Positions 9,323-21,500 of a stretch of 64,000 bases of DNA are shown piece after piece. A model generated the notes under the pieces. It was given only the letters and a program-made list of their open reading frames with translations, was not told the DNA's origin and did no database searches. Source of the DNA: Papio anubis (lineage: Eukaryota; Chordata; Mammalia; Primates; Cercopithecidae); NCBI RefSeq assembly GCF_008728515.1, contig NC_044981.1:2904538-2968537 (forward strand), in the 5' to 3' direction. Position 1 is the stretch's first letter, and each line of letters starts with the position of its first letter. The translations under genes and the position numbers were made by a program.

Positions 9323-11680
9323 TAAAAAATTTATTCTGCACTTTCTCCATGTTTCTGACTGTGGCATATTCATTTAACATAGATGAGTAAGGCTGTAAGA
9401 GTGGGTCTCTGCATCTGGATTTTTCCGAAGACAGATTATTTGCTGTCTAGAGAAGTAGCATGTATTAGTGAGCCAACAGTGAAAGTTTGAATGAAGGGAC
9501 AAAGATTTCGTTCCAGGATCCTGCCACTTTAGGTGGATCATTTAGTTCCAAATCTTAGTTTCTTTATTTGCAAATTGAAATCATGATAAAATTTGCTTCA
9601 GGGGTCATGATGCTTGTTTAAACTCTGTTTCAATTCTTGTCTCTTGCTGGTCCTTCCTTGCTGGTCCTTAAGTCTCTTCCTTGCTCAGAACTTTTGTTTA
9701 TCTGGGGAAAGCATCAGGCTGCTGTAATCATGGAAGTTGGAGAAATCCTCTGGTCACTTGGATAACTGAGCAAAATCAGAATTCTGTTAGTGGGAAGAAA
9801 GAGGGCAATGGCAGGTGGCCAACTAGCATTTTCTGCCATTCTCTTGTTATGTGTGGTCATCACAGAAAAATGGGGAAAAGTTAATTAGAATATTTTGATA
9901 TGTATACTCACCCTGCCTTAGAAGGTAATTTGTGAAATTCCTTGGGATTTCACATTAATTTCAATAGAAAAAAATTCACTGTCCTGAGTCCCTGAATTAA
10001 TATTTATTTATGGAAAACATTTACAAATTGCATTCAAATGGACATAATTATTAGTTAAAATTAGTTGATATAACAGGCCAGCATGTCTTTCTTACTCTGT
10101 AACATGGCTTTGTAATAATATGGTTATGCAATATGTCTATATAAGCTGCCTAAATTCAGTGTTTTTGGATTTCCTTCATTCAACTATTCACAAGGCCTTC
10201 CTAAGATATACAGTGCTCATAAAGTTGAATCTTTCATGTGGGAAAAAAAGGGGTGGATAGCAAAAACAAAAGAAATCACTGAAAACCATGCAAAAGATGC
10301 ATAAGATTAACATCAGACTAAACTAGCAAACCGCAAGACTATAAGGAGAACTGACTTGGGTCAGGAGTTAAGCTCCCAAAATCCAGTGGACCCAACTAGA
10401 GGCCTTCCCAAGCTCCACCACACTCAGGAGCACCTGCAGGTCCTAGTTGGTCTTGACAAATTTGAGGAGACGTGGCAGAGACTGAAGGAGAGATACCAGA
10501 TAGGACTCCTCATAAAGTAGAAACCTTTTACCCAAAAGGGCATTTTTCACGGCATGTTGTAGTTCCTGCTTGTTTCTTTACTGTCTGTGAGCATTTTTAA
10601 TATTATTAAACATTCTTACAGCATCACTTTTGCAAACTGCTGGATATATTTCAGAGTGTTGATGGACATAACTGATTCTCTTCTCTGTACGTGCTAAGTA
10701 TTTTACCTACTTTTGCTGTTCTATGTAATGCTACCAGGAACAGCTTTGCACATAATCTTTATCAGCGTCTCTGATTTGATCCCTCAGAGTAAAGAAATAC
10801 TGAGTCAAGGAATTATTCCTTTCAAAAAAAAATTTTAATTTTACATTTAATTCATGTCTACTGGGGAAAATTTGGAAGACATAGTAAAAGTGTAAAGAAG
10901 AAAGCAAAAATCACCCTACCATCAAGATACAATCCTTGTTAACATTTTGGTGTCTTTATGTCTTTTTTTTCTGTACTTACATCTTTATTTACATATATAT
11001 ATATATCACACAAATGTGAATATAATTTTTACAGATTTATTCGTCAAAAACAATTTCGAATGGCTATACAATATTCTGTTAGGAGTGTGCTGTAATTCAT
11101 TTAACAATATTTTTTATTTTTGGACAATTAAATAGTTCTCTTTTGAAAATAGTTATTCATTTGATGATGGGCTGGCATCCATTGGGTTCTGCTAGGCTCT
11201 GGAAACGGTGCACAAGACAAGTTTCCTGCCTTCTGTGAACTTCATGAGAAATAATTCTCAATTACAGTACTGTCTTACCTGTGAAAATGTCTAATGGGAA
11301 GACTTAGGATGGCTTCCTTGACAAAATGACAGTTCCCTGACACCTAACCTGGCAAGAAGTTGGAAGAGTGTGGCCTAAGCGGGTGGGACAGATGACCTTT
11401 ATGGAATGGGGAAGACTTCACAGTTCTGCATGCTCCAGTGATCTGTAGTGAATGAAAAAGGAGGCCTAAAATCACTGTGATCTTTTAAGCCCTCTGTCTC
11501 CACCCCCTCCTACCTCATTCTCACTAGGATTGCTCAGTAGGGCCCTGCTGACAGTGATCCCAGCTGAGAATGCTGGCATTCTCAAAGCCCAAGGAAATAC
11601 CATCCGTGTGGATAAACACGTGGGTGGCTGGGCCAGCCATAGCCAGAGACATAAAGCAGGTAACAAGCGTGTTTTCACAA
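9323..11680. other. RIPK1 intron 1, mostly unique AT-rich sequence
   Basis: No exon signals stand out. The part at about 10800-11150 reads like an old interspersed repeat (wording such as TTAACATTTTGGTGTCTTTATGTC) with a short (TA)n at about 10993-11005, but I cannot name the family with confidence. Confidence 0.45.
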
Positions 11681-11922
11681 ATATATACATATGTACATAT
11701 ATATGCATATACAATAAATACACATATATGTGTATATATATACACAAATATAGCTATATATCTATGTATGCAAATACATATGCATATACACATACACAAA
11801 TATATATACACATATATATGCACAAATATATATTTTATATCATGTATCGTATTATATATATTTATACATATACAAATATATGTATATTTATATGTATACG
11901 TATATAAATGTATACATATTTT
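11681..11922. repeat. AT-rich microsatellite tract (TA/CATATA)
   Basis: About 240 bp of imperfect alternating purine-pyrimidine sequence built from ATATAC, ATATGC and ACACATAT units. Spurious open frames here translate as Ile/Tyr/His repeats and are not genes. Confidence 0.92.
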
Positions 11923-11926
11923 TTTC

Positions 11927-12075
11927 TCATAATCCTTACCACTTCTGTGAGGCGGTCATTGTTTCATTTTGCAGATGAGGAAATTGAGTCACAAGTGACC
12001 CAGGGTCACAGGTTGGTGAGTCACAGAGCTAGAATTCACGTTCATAGTGGAGGGCCGGTGCTCTTGGAGCTATGG
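11927..12075 (+). mobile_element. MIR, sense
   Basis: MIR core wording in order: TTTTGCAGATGAGGAAATTGAG, GGTCACAG, CACAGAGCTAGAATTC and GTGCTCTTGGAG. Ancient SINE in RIPK1 intron 1. Confidence 0.82.
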
Positions 12076-12420
12076 CCCCTGGTCTCTTACCTCAAGCGCC
12101 TGCCTAACCCCACCCCTCAGTCTTCAGGCCTTCATCTAGGCAGCCCCTCACCTCCACCCACTGCCCATGTCCCACCGATGTACTTGTTTCCTGAGGGCAC
12201 TTCCTCTTGTTTGGTAATGTCTTATGTCCTAGGAAAGAAGGCGCATAGATGCTGCTGTGTGAGCTTCCTCTGCTAGACAGAGCTGGCCCACAGCCTTTAG
12301 ATGAGGTGTAGAATGCTGGTTACCTGAGTCACCTGGAGCCGCCCACTGCACAACACCATGGGCAGCCAAGGGGTTTCCAGAATCCCCTCTCCCCAAGGTA
12401 TTTACTTTTTTCATTTTTAA
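12076..12420. other. RIPK1 intron 1, unique
   Basis: Nothing recognised. Moderate GC, no convincing splice-site pair. Confidence 0.45.
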
Positions 12421-13250
12421 CTCCCCGCCCTCCAACATTTTATCATGAAAAACACCAAAGTCCGAAGGTTACGTCCACCACGAGTATCGTCTTAACACCG
12501 CTTGCTTCATCATGTAATTCTCCATCCCCCTTCCCGTCATCTGTCCATCATTCTATCTGACTTTTTGATGTATTTCCAAGTACACATCTCTAAATACTTC
12601 GGCATGCATACCACTAGCTAGAGTTCAACATGTTCACAGGTTTGTATTTTGATGTAAAATTTACCTTCAGTTGTTAGGAGTACATCTGCTGAGTATGGGC
12701 AGATGCGTATGCCTGCAACCCTAGCCCCCACTGATATCTTAGAACATTATCCTCGCCCCAGAAAGTTCCCTCATGCCCCTGCCCGCTCAGCCTCACCATG
12801 CTCACAGGCGGCCAGTGTTCTTTTTCTGGCACAGATTGGTTTTGACTTCTGAACCATCATATAAATAGAATTACATAGTATGTATTCTTTTGTATACTTT
12901 CACTCATCACGTTTTTGCATTTCGTTCATGCTGTTTTCATTCATGTGTAGCAGTAGTTCATTTTTATTGCTGAGTAGTATCCCATTGTGTTCATATACCA
13001 CACTGTGTTCACTCATTCTTTTATTGGTGGACAGCTGTTTCCAGTTTGGAGCTATTATGAATAAAGTTGGTATGCACATTTTACAAGTGTTTTCCGACAT
13101 ACATTTTCATTTCTCTTGGGATTGGAATTGCTGGGTCATAGTGCAGGTGTTCGTGGTTTTATAAACAAAATATATGCCTATGAAATTTCTATGAGTATTT
13201 TATGCCCCAGAAAGGTTACTTTTCATGGTCTCTATTTGGATGTACATATT
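12421..13250 (-). mobile_element. Old L1, antisense, first part
   Basis: Antisense L1 3' wording: AATAGAATTACATAGTATG, TTCATTTTTATTGCTGAGTAG, GGAGCTATTATGAATAAAG and GGAATTGCTGGGTCATAG. Interrupted by the Alu at 13261 and resumed at about 13670. Confidence 0.7.
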
Positions 13251-13260
13251 TATTATTTTA

Positions 13261-13550
13261 ATTTTTTTGAGACAGAGTCTCACTTTGTTGCCCAGGCTAG
13301 AGTGCGGTGGCATACGATCTCAGCTCACTGCGACCTCTGTCTCCCAAGTTTAAGCAATTCTCCTGCCTCAGCCCCCTGAGTAGCTGGAATTAGAGGCGCG
13401 TGCCACCACACCTGGCTAATTTTTGTATTTTTAGTAGAGACGGGGTTTCACCATGTTGGCCAGGCTGGTCTTGAACTCCTGACCTCGTGATCTGCCTTCC
13501 TCAGCCTCCCAAAGTGCTGGGATTATAGGCGTGAGCCACCGTGCCCAGCT
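13261..13550 (-). mobile_element. Alu, antisense
   Basis: Full-length antisense Alu inserted into the old antisense L1 that spans about 12.4-13.9 kb. Confidence 0.92.
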
Positions 13551-13669
13551 GGGATTTGGGTATTTCTGGAATATAAAACATTCATAGCCCTCCTCCTACT
13601 CTCAAATCAAAACACAGACATGCACATTCACATGCACACACCAGTGTGTCCGTGTCCTGTTGGTTTGCA

Positions 13670-13860
13670 TAGGGTTTCTGTTTTGCCATGAAGCTCTTTG
13701 CCGGCCCTTTTCCCAAAGTGTTTGTACCATTTTATATGATGTTTGAGAGGTCTGGTTGCTTCTCATGTTTGCCAGTATTTGGTGCTATGAGTCTTTAGTT
13801 TTGGATATCCTGGTAGTTGTGTAGTAGTGTCTCATTGTGGTTCTCCATGGGTTTTTATTC
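13670..13860 (-). mobile_element. Old L1, antisense, second part
   Basis: Resumes the L1 after the Alu: TTTGTACCATTTTATATGATG, then GTTGCTTCTCATGTTTGCCAG and TAGTGTCTCATTGTGGTT. Confidence 0.65.
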
Positions 13861-14932
13861 TTCATTTCAGTTTGGGGAAAATGAATGAATGGAAGAAAAG
13901 AAGGGAGGAAGGATGAAGCAAATAGCTGTGCTTTGAGATCTGACACTGTATACTTCACAGCCCTGATGGATATTCTCCGAATTCTACTCCTTTTTCACAT
14001 TTTCTTCTTAGAGTTTGCATTGTGCTTTTTATATTCTTCAGATTCCTTTTGTTCATAATTTCTTAAACCTATTCATTTTCTACTGCCTTTCAGTTGTTAA
14101 TTTACTGAAGTTCTTTGGTGCTTACTACTGCTGTTTGCTGTAGCTGCAGGCTCTGTCTCATCTGTCTCACGGCGAATTTTTTCTTTTGTGTTTTATAATT
14201 TTGGAAAGGGAGCTTATGTTAAATTTGTATTTGTGGGAATTCTGTCTGGCCTGGCTTGAGGGTATTGTTTGCTTTAGCCAATAACCTCAGGATGGCATCA
14301 GCCTATGACCACTTCCTGTTCATAGTTTAGGGGATCCTCTCATTTCAAAGTCTGTATCTATTTGAAGACAGGCCCAAGGTTATAAATTTGCACACACTTT
14401 TTTTTTTTTTTTAATACCTTGTGCCCAGTCCAAGACAAATATGTTTGTTTGCCACAGGCTGCTTTTTTTCTAGTTCATCCTTTCATCAAGGGGTAGCACA
14501 TTGAGCAGTGCCGTGTTAAGCGGGGAGTCTTCATTCTACCCGCTTTTCTTGCATTCCTTGACCTCAGCTGGGCTTTAAACCTTGAATTCTGGATGGCGAG
14601 ATTGGCACTGCCCTGTGGGAGCTACTGCCTGCCTCTGGTGCCGTTTCTGTCCCTACAGTTCTTTTCCTTTCCACGGAGTTCTGGTATGCATTTCAACGAA
14701 TGTTTGTATTATGTTGTCCAACATACTTATGTCCTTTATAGCCGGAGAGTTCTTAAAATTTCCTAATGCTCCATATTGCCAGAAATAAAAAGGCTGAGGG
14801 AATAAATATTATAGTCTCCTGTGATTCTTAAAAATATGAAAATTAGCTCATCAGATGACTGTAAGTCTATCCTCAAAGCACACCAAGCATGTAGAATGTT
14901 ACAAAAGTTTTTAAAAATGATCTTTTCTGCCA
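13861..14932. other. RIPK1 intron 1, unique
   Basis: No exon or clear repeat recognised. A T run lies at about 14398-14412. Confidence 0.45.
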
Positions 14933-15237
14933 AGGGCAATGGCTCATACCTGTAATCTCTGCACTTTGGGAGGCTGAGGTGGGAGGATCCCTTGATCCTA
15001 GGAGTTTGAGACCAGCCTGGGCAACATAGTGAGACCACTCTGCCCCCGCCCCCAACTCTTTACAAATAATTGAAAAATCAGCCGGGCATGGTGGGGTGCA
15101 TCTGTGGCCTCAGCTACTCAAGGAGGCTGAGGGAGGAGGGTTGCCTGAGCCCAGGAGGTCGAGGCTCCAGTGAGCTGTGATTGTGCCACTGCACTCCAGC
15201 CTGAGTGACAAAGTGAGACCCTGTCTCCAAAGGAGAA
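14933..15237 (+). mobile_element. Old Alu (AluJ-like), sense
   Basis: Diverged Alu with GGAGGATCCCTTGA and CCCAGGAGGTCGAGGC wording typical of old subfamilies. Its tail has become an (AAT)n repeat that ends about 40 nt before the RIPK1 exon 2 acceptor. Confidence 0.9.
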
Positions 15238-15270
15238 AATAATAATAATAATAATAATATATATATTCTT
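15238..15270. repeat. (AAT)n/(TA)n microsatellite from Alu tail
   Basis: Seven AAT units followed by a short TA run. The tract ends about 35 nt upstream of the exon 2 acceptor, so Alu-derived sequence forms part of the branch-point region. Confidence 0.9.
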
Positions 15271-15305
15271 GTTGCCCTGAGGTGGTGTCTCTGTTTTCTT
15301 CACAG

Positions 15306-15365
15306 GGTACAGCTCTGACAGGGGAGAGAAAAGTGGCACCATTTTGGATATTCTTGAGCTTCAGA
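15306..15365 (+). other. RIPK1: RIPK1 exon 2, 5'UTR part
   Basis: Follows a good pyrimidine-rich acceptor (CTCTGTTTTCTTCACAG, AG at 15304-15305). Sixty nucleotides without an upstream ATG lead to the start codon. A second AG at 15319-15320 could serve as a weaker alternative acceptor. Confidence 0.8.
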
Positions 15366-15529
15366 ATGCAACCAGACATGTCCTTGAATGTCATTAAGAT
15401 GAAATCCAGTGACTTCCTGGAGAGCGCAGAACTGGACAGCGGAGGCTTCGGGAAGGTGTCTCTGTGTTTCCACAGAACCCAGGGATTCGTGATCATGAAA
15501 ACAGTGTACAAGGGGCCCAACTGCAGCGA
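15366..15529 (+). CDS. RIPK1: RIPK1 coding exon 2 (residues 1-55)
   Basis: Encodes the N-lobe start: MQPDMSLNVI, the glycine-rich loop at about 24-31 (DSGGFGKV) containing S25, the inhibitory IKK site known in the human protein, and the ATP-binding lysine K45 in VIMK. The donor is GCGA then GTGAGT at 15530. The codon for E55 is split 2+1. Compared with the human protein as I remember it, residues 41-42 read FV instead of LM and residue 54 is S instead of I. Confidence 0.97.
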
Positions 15530-18500
15530 GTGAGTGGGGGCAGGGGTGGGTGGGCAAGCTCGGAGCGGGGTGGGGACGTTGGCTGCTGTAGAGCCGCTGG
15601 TGGGTAGAGTGAGAGAGAGCCTGCCAAGATGTCAGGGTAACGACGGCTCTTATGTTATTGTCACTGACGCGGACTCCGAGGCTGGGTAGTGAAGGGCTCA
15701 CAGCTAGTAAGTAACAGAAGAGACATGAACAAGAAGGAAATAGAGAAAGACAAAGAGATAAGTGTGGTGAGGGGGACAATGAAAAGGAAACAGGAGGATG
15801 GGTGAAGACAGACCTATTCACTTTCTTCACATTTTCAGTGAGGACCAGCCCTAAGTATGAAAATAAAAAGGCAGTTCATTCCTGAGAGGTTCTGAGAACC
15901 TTCCCTTGAAAGCAACCAGTAGAGTGGTTTTACCCCTATCCGTCCTTTGTCAGAGTGGTTTTGAGAGAGGCTGTTTTTTTTTTTTGTTTGTTTTTTGTTT
16001 TTTCAATCACACGGTCCAGCACGGTGTTTTTTCAGGTTACCTTGCTGCTGTTCATGTACTTTTTATTCATTGATTCATTCATTCATTCCTTCATTGATTT
16101 ACATTTTTTGAGCATGCACTGCCAGTTACTGGGCAGGAGAACTATGAAGAAGTGAGAAGCTGCTCTGCCTTCTAATGCGTCTGGCTTGTGCCTGGAAGAG
16201 ATAGGTACAGACTCAAGCACGACCCCAGCAGGTGGGAGTGATGCGTTGGAGGTGTACACCAGGCTCTTGAGGTGCTGGCTCTGCCAACCTCAGCATAGCA
16301 CCTTTCCTGCCCACAGGCACAACGAGGCCCTCCTGGAGGAGGCGAAGATGATGAACAGACTGAGGCACAGCCGAGTGGTAAAGCTCCTGGGCGTCATCAT
16401 AGAGGAAGGGAACTACTCCCTGGTGATGGAGTACATGGAGAAGGGCAACCTGATGCACGTGCTAAAAGCCGAGGTAGAGAGTGCTCCCCCACACGGGGAT
16501 CCCCAGCGCTTGGGCCCTGGCTGTCTGTTATGGCTGCCCTTGGGGTGTGTGTTTGCAGCTCATTAGTATAAAATTTGCAAATTGCTAGGTAGTTTGAATT
16601 TTCTTTTCCTTTTCTTATAGAGACAAGGTCTTGCTATGTTGCCCAGGCTGAACTCAAACACCTGGTCTCAAGCGATCCTCCCACCTCAGCCTCTCAAGTA
16701 GCTGGGATTACAGGCTCAATTTCCTGAAGTCAGTTTCTCCTTAAAACATCTCTGCCTTGATCCGGCTCAGTGAGTGGGTCACTCCTGTAGTCTCAGCACT
16801 TTTGGCAGGAGGATCACTTGCACCTTGGTGTTCAAGACCAGCCTGGATAACACAGTGAAATCCCATCTCTACAAAAAATACAAGGTGCATGTGAACAGAG
16901 CAAGACCCTGTCTCAAAATCTTCCTTGCCTTTTGCTGCCCTGAGAGTGGTCTCTTCATCCTCTCGATCCTGCGGACAGTCCTCCGTAGTCTGTGTCTTAG
17001 GAATGTGATTGGCTGTTTACCATACCTGTCTGCTGTTCTACAATCTACAGTTCAGAGATAGGCCCTGTCTTCATGTTGCAGACATCATCTGATGTGGAGT
17101 ATATGCATGATGGGATGACAATTAAATATGGATTGATTAACGAAAGGATGTACACTGTAAATGACCGTAAGAGCAGACAGAGTATTAGCGGTTGCACTTT
17201 GAAACCATTCAACAAAGTTTTATTTTAAAATAAATATAGAACATTAGTGGCAACAACACTGGATAGGATTTAAAACAAAAATAAAAATTGTTTACCAAAA
17301 TCAAATTATTTGACAACATTTTTAAAAGCTAATGTGCCTGTTAAGATGAAGGCCTTGCGGTAGTAGCTTATAAATCAATAGCTAATATGACGCAGGCAGT
17401 AAAAGGAGGCAGGTAACTAAATGAGTGGTATGGTGTGATGGTGGTTTTTTTTTTCTTTTTTAAGAGAACGAGATCTCACTGTGTTGCTCAGGCTGGAGTG
17501 CAGTGGCACAGTCACAGTGCACTGCAGGCTTGAACTCCTGGCCTTAAATGATCCCCTCACCTCAGCCTCCTGAGTAGCTGGGACTATGAGCATGAGCCAC
17601 TGCACCCAGCTATGTGGTGGTTTTTGTTTTTTTTTTTGAGAGGAGTCTCGTTCTGTCACCCAGGCTGGAGTGCAATGGTGCGATCTTGGCTCACTGCAAC
17701 CTCCACCTCCCTGGTTCAAGCAATCTTCCTGCCTCAGCCTCTTGAGTAACTGGGATTACAGGCGCCTACCACCATGCCTGGCTAATTTTTTTATTTTTAG
17801 TAGAGACAAGGTTTCACCACATTGGTCAGGCTGGTCTTGAACTCCTGACCTCGTGATCCAACCGCCTTGGCCTCCCCAAGTGCTGGGATTACAGGCATGA
17901 GCCACCACTCCCAGCTGAGGGTGTTTTGATAGACATACTCATCGTCTGCTGTGGGAGTACAGATGAGAGGCACCCACTCAGCTTGGGATAGACAAGAAGG
18001 GCTTCTAATGTGAATGACAAGTAGATGTTTTGAAGCAGAGAATTAAGGAACAAGTGTTCTAGGCAGAGAGAATACCATGTAGAGACTGCCAAATTTGGGG
18101 AACTGTAAATTCCTGGGTTTGGCTAGAGCATAGATTGCACAAGGTATGGGGAGGGGTGGCGGGATATGGCTGCCTTTATGGCAAATACTCCCACTTTTCC
18201 ACTTTCTTCTCCTACCCCACAATTGCCAAGCCAACAGGCATCTCACAGAAATACCTTTGGTTAGGAGAAGCGGTGATCACTTACACTCATGGTATTATAG
18301 TTTGACCAGATTGCTCTCCGCCCCAGAACGAGAGAAAATCAGCTGTTTGAAGTAAACATTTTGATTGGGAAATAAGTCTTTGGTCTCCCATCCAAGTACT
18401 AACTCAGACTGCTTAGTTTCTGAGATGAGAGAGAAATCATTTGGGACATGAGGCATTCTGCAGGATCAGGGAAAGTTCAGGTGTGCCTGTTTGGACTCAG

Positions 18501-21500
18501 TCAGGACATCAGGAGGACCTGAGAGAGAAGCAGAAAGAGAAGAGAGAGGGGGACCAACTTACTTTGCTTGCTCAGAAGTTTTCCCTAAGTCCAAAGGAAT
18601 ACCAAAGAGAAGGGAAAACATCTCTTCTGCTACTTTCTGTTTGGTGGTGATCAAGCTATTAACAGTGTCGCTCAGCTACGGTATGTCATAAATATGGTTT
18701 CAGGGATAGACTTGGAATCTCACTTTTGTCATTAAAATTTTTTTCCTGTTAACTAACAACCAAAATACATATAAATTTTTAGGAAACATCTTGTTTGTAT
18801 ACTAATTTTTTGTTGTGAAGCAAAACTATTTTAACCACTATAATAGAAACTGGAATTGTTTCTGTTAATATTGATGTTCATATAATAAGAATACAGTTAT
18901 AGGAACCAGTGACCTGAGACGCTACAAAAGCCTGAAGTATCTGCTACCAGGTCATCAAACAGATATTAATTCACTGAAGCTTTGTCGTTTTAACATCATG
19001 TTTATCTCAGATTTTTCCATGATTGTAATCAGTGTGAACATGTTCCCTTGTATTCTTTTTTTCTCTTAATGTTATTTTACATGTGACATTTCCATGGCAT
19101 TGTTCATGTCCTTAATGTAAACTTAGTATGACATCGTATGAGTATCCCATAGAAAATGCTTGCTTGTATATTTATTCATCCATTCATTCAGCAAGCATTC
19201 CAGGTATAATCCTAGGTTCTAAAGATGCAGTCCTAAATAATATATATTTTTGTTTTCAAGGAGCTTAATTTTATAGTATTTTATGCATTACCAAATTATT
19301 GTGGGATTTTTGCTTTTACACTAACAAAATACAACATGAATACCTTTTGCCCCCCAAGAATGAAATCTTTCTTGTTTTCCAGTGACAGCAGTGCTGTGGT
19401 GCATCTGCTGGAAGGAAACCTGGTAACCCTCTCCTCAGGCTCAGATCCCACCACCCTTTCATGAAACAGTTGCTTTGGCCTATTTGATTACCTTTCCATT
19501 TCATAGACTTAATGTCACTTGTTTTAGATGAGTACCCCGCTTTCTGTAAAAGGAAGGATAATTGTGGAAATCATTGAAGGGATGTGCTACTTACATGGAA
19601 AAGGCGTGATACACAAGGACCTGAAGCCCGAAAATATCCTTGTTGATGATGACTTCCACATTAAGGTAAACCATCATCTGTAGGCTTCCAGAAAGTTGGG
19701 TGATTTTAGTTTTAATTCTCCAGTGTAAATCCATTCTTGTAAACTGGAGAAGCTAAAGGAAGACCTAGCTCAGCTTATAACTGGTGATGATGGTGCTGAA
19801 GGGCTCTACCAGCGATTGAAAGGAAAGACGCAGGCTTGATGGGATCAGGAGATAACTGTCAGGATAACTCATATCTTTTGGGGAGGAGTGGAATTGAGTG
19901 GGGGAGATGAGAAGTCCTCTTTCCTAGATTATGTTTTTCTCCTCTGTTAGAAACATTCAAAAGTTGCCCTTTCCATCCTGGAATGGGCCATTGGTGCCAT
20001 AATGTGTCACCAAGACTCCCCTCCTCTGGAAATGCAGGGGAATGTGAGGGTGTGTGCAGAAAATCTTTAGAGTTCAGATATGGCCTAAGAGTGAGATCAG
20101 CAGCCAGGTGCGGTGGCTCACGCCTGTAATCCCAGCACTTTGGGAGGCTGAGGTGAGCAGATCACCTGAGGTTGGGAGTTCAAGACCAGCCTGACCAATA
20201 TGGAGAAACCCCATCTCTACTAAAAATACAAAATCAGCCAGGTGTGGTAGCGCATGCCTGTAATTCCAGCTGCTTGGGAGGCTGAGGCAGGAGAATCACC
20301 TGAAGCCGGGAGGCGGAGGTTGTGGTGAGCCGAGATTGTGCCATTGCACTCTAGCCTGGGCCACAAGAGCAAAACTCTGCCTCTAAGAAAAAAAAAAAAA
20401 AAGAGAGATCAGCAGTGCATCAAAAACTTCTACTTTGAAATTTTGTTTTATATTTTTATTTGATTATTTACTTCTGTGTTTTAAAAAATCAGTTTCCTTT
20501 GAACACGTTCTTTCCATTGCCGTAAAGGGAACAAGGGAAAGGGATTTTTCTTTTGTTCATTCAAGGGCAGGATTTAGCTAGCGGGGAGTGTCATATCTAA
20601 TTGGCTTTCGCAGCAGGAATCCAAGCACAAGCATCCAAAAGGGGAAGCAGCCCTGGGGGAGGCACTCAGGAGCTGCTGACACAGGGGCCTCTCTCCACCA
20701 GCAGGTTCTACGTCTAGTGCTTTGTGCTAGTTTTGGACAGGCCTTTAAAAAAAGGCCTGGGAATAAAAATTCCTCATTCATAACCTATCTTCAAATTCAT
20801 GACTTCCCTCTTATGTCGTGGGTTAGAATCTGTGGATTTTAGGTAATCATGTGCCACAGTTCATCCCCACATGCTTGCTTGGATTCCTGCAGGCAGAAGT
20901 GGAACTGGCACCTGTGTTCTCTTCTTCACTGCCCTGCTCTGTCATTTTGCCCTGCCAACTCTGTTCTTGTTCTGTGTCTGACCTTGGTATTTTTCTCTCT
21001 GCTTTTTGTCTGTTTTTCTCCTCCTTCCCACCCCTTCTTCTCTTAGGTTCAGGCTACAGCTCAAAACAAGCAACACTGCAGTCCTTATCCTCAGCGTGTC
21101 TTTGGGATCCTTGGACACTCGCATCCATGGGCCTCTGGACGCCATTTGGGGAAATAGAAGGTGTAGTACTTAGCCACTGTCTGCTACATAAATGTGCAGA
21201 GAAGAAAATAACCATTTTTCCCCCAAGCCCCAGAAATAGTTGAAAAACATACGCAGAGTCAATGGGGAATTAGAACAAATATGTTTGGTTGTTACTGTTC
21301 TTGTCAGAAACCTCTTCTGCTTTTCCCCTCCCCCTTATTGCATAAGGAATGCGATACCAGAATTTCATGTGAACGTTTCCTGCAGGGAGATTTTACAAAT
21401 GGCTGAGGAGACACACAGTTTCTATGAGTCTGTTGACAAGTCGCCATTTTGAACCTGCCCAGTGAAACCATTTCAGGAAAATTTACCATACCTTATGTAT

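Noticed and set aside
11472..11930. Overlapping open frames rich in Ile, Tyr and His
   Set aside because: They are translations of the AT-rich microsatellite at 11681-11922.
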